Assembly (NCBI GenBank): GCA_963751245.1
Contig: CAVVTR010000012.1
Span: 62,001 to 126,000, forward strand
Reading direction: 5' to 3'
Length of the DNA: 64,000 nucleotides
DNA from: CAVVTR01 sp963751245
Lineage (GTDB): Bacteria > Acidobacteriota > Thermoanaerobaculia > Thermoanaerobaculales > Thermoanaerobaculaceae
A program made the position numbers and the translations under genes. The notes beneath the pieces are model-generated. The model made no database searches. It was not told the origin of the DNA and was given only the letters and a program-made list of their open reading frames with translations. Below, piece after piece: positions 18,239-25,278 of the stretch. Within the stretch, counting starts at the first letter, position 1, and each line of letters starts with the position of its first letter.

Positions 18239-19894
18239 ATGAACCGTTCGAAGATCCTGCTGTTCGCCCTCTCCTTCGCCGCCCTCGGCGCGGTGGCCGG
18301 AGCGCAACCCGCGGCCCCGCCGAAGGCGCCCGCCGCCGCCGCGCCGGCCCCTGCACCGCAGGCCACGCCGGCACCGGCCGGCGAGCCCATCGTCGTGGGT
18401 GACGACGAGACCCCGTGGCAGCACTTCCTCGAGCAGTACTACAAGGTCTACAAGGTGCCCAAGAAGATGGCGGTGCGGCAGTCCGACGGCACGGCGTGGC
18501 CGAGCGCCTACCTCAAGGCTCCGATGGAGATCGTCAAGGAGGACGAGGACTACCTCTACCTGCGGAACCTCCCCATCGAGGATCCGCGGTCCTCGAACCA
18601 CAAGTCCTGGCTGGCTCACCAGTACCAGCAGATCCGCATCGAGCAGCGTCTCCAGAACCTCAAGGGCAAGATCGTCATCGACCCCACGGCTCCTTTCGCC
18701 CCGCTGCCCTACACCGACGTTCTCGAGCTCTCCGATGCCTCCAAGGGGCTCTCCGACCAGGGACAGTGGCAGACGGGGCTCGCCGTGGTCGACATCAACC
18801 ACGACGGCCTGCTCGACCTCGTGGTGCCTCCCGCCCGCGGAGAGCACTCGACGCCCCACGTGGTGCTCCAGCAGAAGGACGGCTCCTGGAAGCAAATCGA
18901 GGTGCAGTGGCCGAAGGAGGTCCCCTGGGACTACGGTGACGTGGTGGCGGCGGACTTCGACGGTGACGGCGAGATCGACCTCGCCTTCGCAATCCACTTC
19001 AAGTCCTCGTGGGTGGTGTACGGCGTCAAGGGCTCGGGCGGCACGAAGTTCGACCGGCCTCAGGAGCTCCCCCGCATCAATGGGACCGTGACCTCCCGCG
19101 CCCTCGCCGTCGGCGATTTCAACCACGACGGTCGGCCCGACCTCGCGGTGCTGGGCGAGCTCGACATCGACATGTCCACGAACCTGCAGCTCGGCAACGG
19201 CCTGGTGACGGTGGTGCTGAACACTCCCGGCGGGTGGAAGCCCGTGGACCTGGGCGCCAAGCGCGTGTTCGGCGACCACCTCGCGGTGGCGGATTTCGAC
19301 GGCGACGGCTGGCCCGACGTGCTGTGCTCCAAGAATACCAACGGGGACACGCCGTTCCTGTTCCTCAACCGGGCCGCCGGCACGCGCTGGGTGGGCGTCC
19401 CGCCCACGGGGATCCCCTGGATGCCGTACGTGTTCGGCGTCGGCGCCGTGCGCCGCGCGGGGAGACCGCCACTGGCCGCGCTGGCAGCCATGCAGAGCGT
19501 GCGGTGGGAGGGCTCCCTCCACCAGGTCAACACGCTGCTCCTGGCAGACCTCACCAAGGACGGCTCGCTCAAGCAGACCGTCGAGCTGCTGCGCAAGGAC
19601 GGAGTGTACTTCTCGGCCCTGGGTGTTGGTGATCTGGACGGTGACGGCCGTGACGACGTCATCGTCGGCGACGAGCGTGGCAACCTGAGGATCTTCCTCG
19701 ACTGGGGCGGCAGCTGGGTGGAGGAGAAATGCCCGGAGCTGCCGGCGCGCGAGGCGTGGATCAGCAACATCGTAGTCACCGACCTCGACGGCGACGGCCG
19801 CAACGAGATCCTGGTGGAGGCCACGACCGCCAAGGAGCCCGGCTACATCAGGGTCTACCGGGTCGCCAGGCGGACGGCGCCGCGGCTCCCTTGA
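18239..19894 (+). CDS. Exported FG-GAP/VCBS-repeat protein
   Basis: 551 residues with an N-terminal signal peptide (MNRSK, hydrophobic core, possible cleavage after AGAQ) and an Ala/Pro-rich linker. The rest is a beta-propeller of FG-GAP/VCBS blades, each with a calcium-binding DxDxDG loop: INHDGLLDL, FDGDGEIDL, FNHDGRPDL, FDGDGWPDV, LDGDGRDDV and LDGDGRNEI can be seen. Such propellers bind ligands outside the cell; no enzyme domain is attached. The start at 18239 is supported by GGAGG at five-base spacing and by the signal peptide; a longer reading from 18194 would precede the hairpin. Its stop codon overlaps the -35 of the next promoter. Confidence 0.85.
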   Translation: MNRSKILLFALSFAALGAVAGAQPAAPPKAPAAAAPAPAPQATPAPAGEPIVVGDDETPWQHFLEQYYKVYKVPKKMAVRQSDGTAWPSAYLKAPMEIVKEDEDYLYLRNLPIEDPRSSNHKSWLAHQYQQIRIEQRLQNLKGKIVIDPTAPFAPLPYTDVLELSDASKGLSDQGQWQTGLAVVDINHDGLLDLVVPPARGEHSTPHVVLQQKDGSWKQIEVQWPKEVPWDYGDVVAADFDGDGEIDLAFAIHFKSSWVVYGVKGSGGTKFDRPQELPRINGTVTSRALAVGDFNHDGRPDLAVLGELDIDMSTNLQLGNGLVTVVLNTPGGWKPVDLGAKRVFGDHLAVADFDGDGWPDVLCSKNTNGDTPFLFLNRAAGTRWVGVPPTGIPWMPYVFGVGAVRRAGRPPLAALAAMQSVRWEGSLHQVNTLLLADLTKDGSLKQTVELLRKDGVYFSALGVGDLDGDGRDDVIVGDERGNLRIFLDWGGSWVEEKCPELPAREAWISNIVVTDLDGDGRNEILVEATTAKEPGYIRVYRVARRTAPRLP

Positions 19895-19919
19895 CACGGC
19901 GCCGGCCGCCGTCTAGGCT
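19891..19919 (+). promoter_or_regulatory. Upstream tandem sigma70 promoter of the first array gene
   Basis: TTGACA (19891-19896), 17-base spacer, TAGGCT (19914-19919). The -35 overlaps the stop of the FG-GAP gene. It has the same -10 hexamer as the second promoter 57 bases downstream. Confidence 0.6.
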
Positions 19920-19947
19920 TCCGGCATGGCCAACGTATCGACGGGGC

Positions 19948-19976
19948 TTGACAGGGGGGTCTCCAGGTCCTAGGCT
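19948..19976 (+). promoter_or_regulatory. Downstream tandem sigma70 promoter of the first array gene
   Basis: TTGACA (19948-19953), 17-base spacer, TAGGCT (19971-19976). Predicted start near 19983, so the leader before the ATG at 20140 would be about 155 bases, long for this window. I see no gene in 19895-20139. Confidence 0.7.
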
Positions 19977-19982
19977 ATGCTG

Positions 19983-19992
19983 TGGCACCATG
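19983..19992 (+). promoter_or_regulatory. Shared upstream element of the array, copy 1
   Basis: TGGCACCATG. The same core occurs upstream of the second (21776) and third (23501) array genes as TGGCA[A/C][T/C]ATG, although the surrounding intergenic DNA differs. Here it coincides with the predicted transcription start. Confidence 0.35.
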
Positions 19993-20139
19993 GAAGTGCG
20001 CAATCGATTCGGGCGGCCCTGCCCCCGGGAGATGTCCAAGACTGATGCGGGGAGGTGATGGCATCGAGAGTGGAGTGAACGGACAGCACTAGCTCACGTT
20101 CTATCGACGCATCAGACAAGCAAAGAGGAGGAGAGCAGC

Positions 20140-21585
20140 ATGAGAAAGTTTGCAATCGTGACAGTGGCCATCCTGGCGGTGGCGCTCGTCGGCGGGCAGT
20201 CGGCTTACGCCAACTACTGCGCGCGCGACGTGGTTCCGGCCGCCACCCTGCTGGTGCCGTACGCCTCGGTCGGTCTGACCAACATCGGCACGGGCTACGT
20301 GCCGGACGCCAACAAGCCGACCACCCTGTTCTCGATGACGAACGTGTCGGCGACGGCGCAGATCGTCCACGTGACGGTGTGGGACGCCCTGTCGGTGCCC
20401 CAGATCGACTTCGACGTCATCCTGTCGGGCTACGACACGTGGCAGATCAACTTCCGCGACCTGCTCGCGGGCAACTTCACGGCGTTCGACACGGCGAAGA
20501 CCACGCTGTGGACCGCCCCGTTCAGCAGCACCCCGCTGCGTCCGTTCGAGTGGGGCCCCAACGGTCAGGACGCCCGTGACACGGGCTACTGGCCGGGACC
20601 GAACGTGGGCGCGACGCTTCCCGCCCCCGAGGACCGCACCGCGATCGGGAGCCTCTGCGGCACCAGCAGCCCGCCGTACGGTGACCTGAGCTCCCTGTCC
20701 AGCCTGATCGTCGCCAAGTTCACGGGCCCGCTCGAGGCCTACGCCCACGCCGGTTGCGGTGGCGTCGACGTCCGCGGCGACAAGACCTCCTGGCTGACCT
20801 CGCTGGGTGTGGACCCGGTGTTCTTCTACGTCACGGCCGACGTGGCGGTCCGCTGCTCGACCCTGTTCCCGAACGACCTGAACTACTTCGTCGGGCCCAC
20901 GGCCGTCGCTTCCAGCGACAACGTACTGATCGGCGACATCATCTACTTCGACCCGGTCAACAACTACTCCGAGATGTTCAACGCCGTCTCCATCGAGGCC
21001 GGCAACGTCCTTGCCACCTCCGACAACCAGACCTTCTACGACAACGACGACACGCGCGAGCCCCTGGGCACGGCGTTCGGCTTCCGCTACGCCGACTACG
21101 CGCCGACGTTCTCCTCCACGGCCATCGTGTGGAAGAACAAGTCGGACTTCACGCCGGGTGGCGACGTCGACGACTGCGTCCGCTACCTCTACTACGCGTT
21201 CGACGACAACGAGCACTCCATGTCGCGCACGTCGACCACGGGCCCGTCGGGCACGCTGATCACCGACATCGACCCGAACCAGTTCCCCTTCGAGACGCAG
21301 AAGGTGACCATCAACAAGGCGCAGTTCGACGTCTTCCAGCTCGACGCCGGTGCCAACAAGGTTGGCTGGATGATGCTGGTCTTCCCGCCGTCCTACGGCG
21401 CGGGCAACCCCTACCAGAGCGAGACGGACATGGACGTTCAGGCCTGGGTTGGCATGACCTTCCAGTACAACATCGGCGGGAACAAGTTCTCCGCCGGCTC
21501 CGAGGCCGCTCTGCTCGGCAACTACCACTGCAACTCCACCGAGGTCATTCCTCAGCTCAACACCTACACGGGAATCTTCGAGTAG
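20140..21585 (+). CDS. Exported protein of unknown function, tandem array copy 1
   Basis: 481 residues. Signal peptide about 1-24 (MRKFAIVTVAILAVALVGG, then SAYA) with the mature end near NYCARD. The mature chain looks all-beta, with six Cys (27, 173, 206, 239, 346, 464) that could form three disulphides. No catalytic motif is recognisable. It is nearly identical to the proteins at 21883 and 23606 over residues 1-235 and 312-400; it differs at 236-308 and after 410. GAGGAG lies before the ATG. The N-terminal part (TTLFSMTNVS, then WQINFRDLLAGNF) resembles the modules at the end of the large PKD protein downstream, suggesting a common surface fold. Function is unknown to me. Confidence 0.8.
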   Translation: MRKFAIVTVAILAVALVGGQSAYANYCARDVVPAATLLVPYASVGLTNIGTGYVPDANKPTTLFSMTNVSATAQIVHVTVWDALSVPQIDFDVILSGYDTWQINFRDLLAGNFTAFDTAKTTLWTAPFSSTPLRPFEWGPNGQDARDTGYWPGPNVGATLPAPEDRTAIGSLCGTSSPPYGDLSSLSSLIVAKFTGPLEAYAHAGCGGVDVRGDKTSWLTSLGVDPVFFYVTADVAVRCSTLFPNDLNYFVGPTAVASSDNVLIGDIIYFDPVNNYSEMFNAVSIEAGNVLATSDNQTFYDNDDTREPLGTAFGFRYADYAPTFSSTAIVWKNKSDFTPGGDVDDCVRYLYYAFDDNEHSMSRTSTTGPSGTLITDIDPNQFPFETQKVTINKAQFDVFQLDAGANKVGWMMLVFPPSYGAGNPYQSETDMDVQAWVGMTFQYNIGGNKFSAGSEAALLGNYHCNSTEVIPQLNTYTGIFE

Positions 21586-21608
21586 GCCGCTACAACAGCG
21601 CAGTCAGG

Positions 21609-21641
21609 GCGGGCGGGCTTCGGCCCGCCCGCTCTCTTTTT
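21609..21641 (+). terminator. Rho-independent terminator after array copy 1
   Basis: 10-bp stem GCGGGCGGGC / GCCCGCCCGC with a TTCG loop (21609-21632) followed by TCTCTTTTT. A strong intrinsic terminator, so copy 2 needs its own promoter. Confidence 0.9.
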
Positions 21642-21775
21642 GCGCCGCCCTTCCCGCGCGGCTCGAGGGCGGGGTGCGGGGCCTCTCCTCCCCATGGCGT
21701 CTCCTCCGCCGCGAACTCGGGCCCGTCTCCAGCATGTGCGATACAGCCGTGACACTTCCATCTGGCGTCACGTTC

Positions 21776-21791
21776 TGGCAATATGCTGGCA
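21776..21791 (+). promoter_or_regulatory. Shared upstream element of the array, copy 2 (sigma54-like)
   Basis: TGGCAATATG extended by CTGGCA: this keeps the GG and GC spacing of a sigma54 -24/-12 promoter (TGGCAC-N5-TTGCA) with two mismatches. It lies about 92 bases upstream of the start at 21883. No good sigma70 -35/-10 pair is visible in this spacer. Confidence 0.35.
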
Positions 21792-21882
21792 GGACATCCC
21801 ATTCACCCCGGCGGATTCGCCGCGAGAGGTTCCGGTCCCGGGCAGTAAATCCGCCCTGGGCCGAGAGGAGGAGGAGAGCAGC

Positions 21883-23286
21883 ATGAGAAAGCTTGCAATC
21901 GTGACAGTGGCCATCCTGGCGGTGGCGCTCGTCGGGGGGCAGTCGGCCTACGCCAACTACTGCTCGCGCGACGTGGTTCCGGCCGCCACCCTGCTGGTGC
22001 CGTACGCGTCGGTCGGTCTGACCAACATCGGCACGGGCTACGTGCCGGACGCCAACAAGCCGACCACCCTGTTCTCGATGACGAACGTGTCGGCGACGGC
22101 GCAGATCGTCCACGTGACGGTGTGGGACGCCCTGTCGGTGCCCCAGATCGACTTCGACGTCATCCTGTCGGGCTACGACACGTGGCAGATCAACTTCCGC
22201 GACCTGCTCGCGGGCAACTTCACGGCGTTCGACACGGCGAAGACCACGCTGTGGACCGCCCCGTTCAGCAGCACCCCGCTGCGTCCGTTCGAGTGGGGCC
22301 CCAACGGTCAGGACGCCCGTGACACGGGCTACTGGCCGGGACCGAACGTGGGCGCGACGCTTCCCGCCCCCGAGGACCGCACCGCGATCGGGAGCCTCTG
22401 CGGCATCAGCAGCCCGCCGTACGGTGACCTGACCTCCCTGTCCGGCCTGATCGTCGCCAAGTTCACGGGCCCGCTCGAGGCCTACGCCCACGCCGGTTGC
22501 GGTGGCGTCGACGTCCGCGGCGACAAGAGCTCCTGGCTGACCTCGCTGGGTGTGGACCCGGTGTTCTTCTACGTGACGGCCGACGTGGCGACCCGCTGCT
22601 CGACGCAGTTCCCGGACAGCGAGACCTACTTCGCCCCCGGCGGCGTCGGTGGGTACGACAACGTGCTGATCGGCGACATCATCTACTTCGACCCGGTCAA
22701 CAACTACTCCGAGATGTTCAACGCGGTCGCCATCGAGGCGATCGCGGGCGCCACCGGCTCCGATCGCGAGACCTTCTACGACCTCGGCGACGGCCGCGAG
22801 CCCCTGGCCACGGCGTTCGCGTTCCGTTACGCCGACTTCGCGCCGACGTTCTCCTCCACGGCCATCGTGTGGAAGAACAAGTCGGACTTCACGCCGGGTG
22901 GCGACGTCGACGACTGCGTCCGCTACCTCTACTACGCGTTCGACGACAACGAGCACTCCATGTCGCGCACGTCGACCACGGGCCCGTCGGGCACGCTGAT
23001 CACCGACATCGACCCGAACCAGTTCCCCTTCGAGACGCAGAAGGTCGTCATCAACAAGGCGCAGTTCGACGTCTTCCAGCTCGACGCCGGTACCAACAAG
23101 GTCGGCTGGATGGCGTTGCTCTTCCCACCGTCCTACCCCCCGGGCAACCCGTACTACGACGCCGACCCGTTCAATTACACGGTGCAGGCGTGGGTGGGTA
23201 TGACGTTCCAGTACAACATCGGCGGCAACAAGTTCTCGGCCGGTACCGAGGCCTTGTCCGACAACGCCCACTGCGCGCCCCGCTAG
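21883..23286 (+). CDS. Exported protein of unknown function, tandem array copy 2
   Basis: 467 residues, the shortest copy. Same signal peptide and six-Cys pattern as copies 1 and 3. Residues 236-285 match copy 3 (ATRCSTQFPDSETYF), while its variable loop near 288-300 is short, and its C-terminus after residue 405 diverges from both others and ends NAHCAPR. The ATG at 21883 follows GAGGAGGAGG; a reading from 21640 would run through the upstream terminator tail and is rejected. Flanked by its own terminators, so probably a separate transcript. Function unknown; tandem retention of near-identical copies suggests dosage or surface variation. Confidence 0.8.
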   Translation: MRKLAIVTVAILAVALVGGQSAYANYCSRDVVPAATLLVPYASVGLTNIGTGYVPDANKPTTLFSMTNVSATAQIVHVTVWDALSVPQIDFDVILSGYDTWQINFRDLLAGNFTAFDTAKTTLWTAPFSSTPLRPFEWGPNGQDARDTGYWPGPNVGATLPAPEDRTAIGSLCGISSPPYGDLTSLSGLIVAKFTGPLEAYAHAGCGGVDVRGDKSSWLTSLGVDPVFFYVTADVATRCSTQFPDSETYFAPGGVGGYDNVLIGDIIYFDPVNNYSEMFNAVAIEAIAGATGSDRETFYDLGDGREPLATAFAFRYADFAPTFSSTAIVWKNKSDFTPGGDVDDCVRYLYYAFDDNEHSMSRTSTTGPSGTLITDIDPNQFPFETQKVVINKAQFDVFQLDAGTNKVGWMALLFPPSYPPGNPYYDADPFNYTVQAWVGMTFQYNIGGNKFSAGTEALSDNAHCAPR

Positions 23287-23299
23287 GGCACGAACGACG

Positions 23300-23336
23300 G
23301 CGGCGCCCCAAGGGGGATCTCCCCGGAGGGCGCCGC
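23300..23336 (+). terminator. Extended G+C-rich hairpin after array copy 2
   Basis: GCGGCGCCC (23300-23308) pairs with GGGCGCCGC (23328-23336), with an inner GGGG/CCCC stem. It has no T tract. It stands 15 bases before a second, terminator-like hairpin. Confidence 0.5.
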
Positions 23337-23351
23337 GACCGTGCAGTCCGG

Positions 23352-23381
23352 ACGGGCGGGCTTCGGCCCGCCCGTTCCTCT
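23352..23381 (+). terminator. Intrinsic terminator after array copy 2
   Basis: 10-bp stem ACGGGCGGGC / GCCCGCCCGT with a TTCG loop (23352-23375) and a short TTCCTCT tail; almost the same stem as after copy 1. The rest of the 319-base gap 23287-23605 holds only this, the hairpin before it, and the shared element at 23501; I see no gene in it. Confidence 0.8.
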
Positions 23382-23500
23382 GCGGGCGACGCCGCCCCCA
23401 CGTGGTGACGCTCACCCCTTCCGAACGACGTTGCGCCGAACCGTCCGCCCGCCCCGGTGGAGTCGATCCACCCGTGGCGCTTCCCTTCCGGCCGATTCTC

Positions 23501-23516
23501 TGGCACCATGTCAGCA
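23501..23516 (+). promoter_or_regulatory. Shared upstream element of the array, copy 3 (sigma54-like)
   Basis: TGGCACCATG followed by TCAGCA: an exact -24-like TGGCAC and correctly spaced GC at -12, but CAGCA instead of TTGCA. It lies 90 bases before the start at 23606, close to the distance in copy 2. Confidence 0.35.
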
Positions 23517-23605
23517 AGGTATCCAAACAAGCGCCGCGGACGCACCGCGCGACGTTCCGGCTCCGTGCCCCGGACGCCCCGGACCGGAAGGAGGAGGAGA
23601 GGAGC

Positions 23606-25096
23606 ATGAGAAAGCTTGCAATCGTGACAGTGGCCATCCTGGCGGTGGCGCTCGTCGGCGGGCAGTCGGCCTACGCCAACTACTGCGCGCGCGACGTGGT
23701 TCCCGCCGCGACCCTGCTGGTGCCGTACGCGTCGGTCGGTCTGACCAACATCGGCACGGGCTACGTGCCGGACGCCAACAAGCCGACCACCCTGTTCTCG
23801 ATGACGAACGTGTCGGCGACGGCGCAGATCGTCCACGTGACGGTGTGGAATGCCCTGTCGGTGCCCGAGATCGACTTCGACGTCATCCTGTCGGGCTACG
23901 ACACGTGGCAGATCAACTTCCGCGACCTGCTCGCGGGCAACTTCACGGCGTTCGACACGGCGAAGACCACGCTGTGGACCGCCCCGTTCAGCAGCACCCC
24001 GCTGCGTCCGTTCGAGTGGGGCCCCAACGGTCAGGACGCCCGTGACACGGGCTACTGGCCGGGACCGAACGTGGGCGCGACGCTTCCCGCCCCCGAGGAC
24101 CGCACCGCGATCGGGAGCCTCTGCGGCACCAGCAGCCCGCCGTACGGTGACCTGACCTCCCTGTCCGGCCTGATCGTCGCCAAGTTCACGGGCCCGCTCG
24201 AGGCCTACGCCCACGCCGGTTGCGGTGGCGTCGACGTCCGCGGCGACAAGAGCTCCTGGCTGACCTCGCTGGGTGTGGACCCGGTGTTCTTCTACGTGAC
24301 GGCCGACGTGGCGACCCGCTGCTCGACGCAGTTCCCGGACAGCGAGACCTACTTCGCCCCCGGCGGCGTCGGTGGGTACGACAACGTGCTGATCGGCGAC
24401 ATCATCTACTTCGACCCGGTCAACAACTACTCCGAGATGTTCAACGCGGTCGCCATCGAGGCCACGCAGTTCGCGCTGCCGGGCGTGCTGCCGGGCGTTA
24501 CGCAGCAGAGCCTCATCGCCTCCGGCGGCTACTACGACGGCGCCACCTTCTACGGCTTCGTCGACGGGCGCGAGCCCCTGGGCACGGCGTTCGGCTTCCG
24601 CTACGCCGACTTCGCGCCGACGTTCTCCTCCACGGCCATCGTGTGGAAGAACAAGTCGGACTTCACGCCGGGTGGCGACGTCGACGACTGCGTCCGCTAC
24701 CTCTACTACGCGTTCGACGACAACGAGCACTCCATGTCGCGCACGTCGACCACGGGCCCGTCGGGCACGCTGATCACCGACATCGACCCGAACCAGTTCC
24801 CCTTCGAGACGCAGAAGGTGACCATCAACAAGGCGCAGTTCGACGTCTTCCAGCTCGACGCCGGTGCCAACAAGGTTGGCTGGATGATGCTGGTCTTCCC
24901 GCCGTCCTACGGCGCGGGCAACCCCTTCCTGGACGAGACGAACCTCTACGTCCAGGCCTGGGTGGGCATGACGTTCCAGTACAACATCGGTGGCAACAAG
25001 TTCTCCGCCGGCTCCGAGGCTGCTCTGCTCGGCAACTACCACTGCTGGGGCGACGCGATCCCGGAGCTCAACACCTACGCCGGCTACGAGAAGTAG
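23606..25096 (+). CDS. Exported protein of unknown function, tandem array copy 3 (mosaic)
   Basis: 496 residues, the longest copy. Same signal peptide and cysteines. It is a mosaic: residues about 180-287 match copy 2, whereas from about residue 330 on (QKVTINK, WMMLVFPPSYGAGNP, SEAALLGNYHC) it matches copy 1. A longer variable loop unique to this copy (TQFALPGVLPGV and onward) lies between. That pattern points to gene conversion within the array. GGAGGAGAGG precedes the ATG. The C-terminal tail (ending LNTYAGYEK) parallels copy 1 (LNTYTGIFE). Function unknown. Confidence 0.8.
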   Translation: MRKLAIVTVAILAVALVGGQSAYANYCARDVVPAATLLVPYASVGLTNIGTGYVPDANKPTTLFSMTNVSATAQIVHVTVWNALSVPEIDFDVILSGYDTWQINFRDLLAGNFTAFDTAKTTLWTAPFSSTPLRPFEWGPNGQDARDTGYWPGPNVGATLPAPEDRTAIGSLCGTSSPPYGDLTSLSGLIVAKFTGPLEAYAHAGCGGVDVRGDKSSWLTSLGVDPVFFYVTADVATRCSTQFPDSETYFAPGGVGGYDNVLIGDIIYFDPVNNYSEMFNAVAIEATQFALPGVLPGVTQQSLIASGGYYDGATFYGFVDGREPLGTAFGFRYADFAPTFSSTAIVWKNKSDFTPGGDVDDCVRYLYYAFDDNEHSMSRTSTTGPSGTLITDIDPNQFPFETQKVTINKAQFDVFQLDAGANKVGWMMLVFPPSYGAGNPFLDETNLYVQAWVGMTFQYNIGGNKFSAGSEAALLGNYHCWGDAIPELNTYAGYEK

Positions 25097-25119
25097 TCCG
25101 TACGTTTCCGGTCCTTCCC

Positions 25120-25145
25120 GGAGGGCGGGCCTCGGCCCGCCCTCC
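25120..25145 (+). terminator. Terminator hairpin after array copy 3
   Basis: 11-bp perfect stem GGAGGGCGGGC / GCCCGCCCTCC with a CTCG loop; little T-richness follows (GCGTT). Same family of stem as after copies 1 and 2. Confidence 0.7.
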
Positions 25146-25229
25146 GCGTTGCAGGTTCTGCGCTCGTCTCTGCGGCTGCCAGGCCCTCCGGCGGACCGGC
25201 TGGACTGTGACGGAAGCCACACATCTGCC

Positions 25230-25258
25230 TTGACATCCCCGCCCATTGAGCCTAACGT
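25230..25258 (+). promoter_or_regulatory. Sigma70 promoter of the PKD protein gene
   Basis: TTGACA (25230-25235), 17-base spacer, TAACGT (25253-25258). Predicted start near 25265; the GGAGG and the ATG at 25279 follow at once, so the leader is very short. Confidence 0.65.
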
Positions 25259-25278
25259 CACGGTCGAGGAGGAAATGT

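Noticed and set aside
20075..20110. Tiny leader peptide frame in the long leader of array copy 1
   Set aside because: The GGAGG would sit only two bases from the ATG and the frame has six codons with no attenuation-like residues.
20140..25096. Phase-variable invertible locus or transposon around the array
   Set aside because: No recombinase, inverted repeats or transposase found; the copies are direct repeats with their own terminators.
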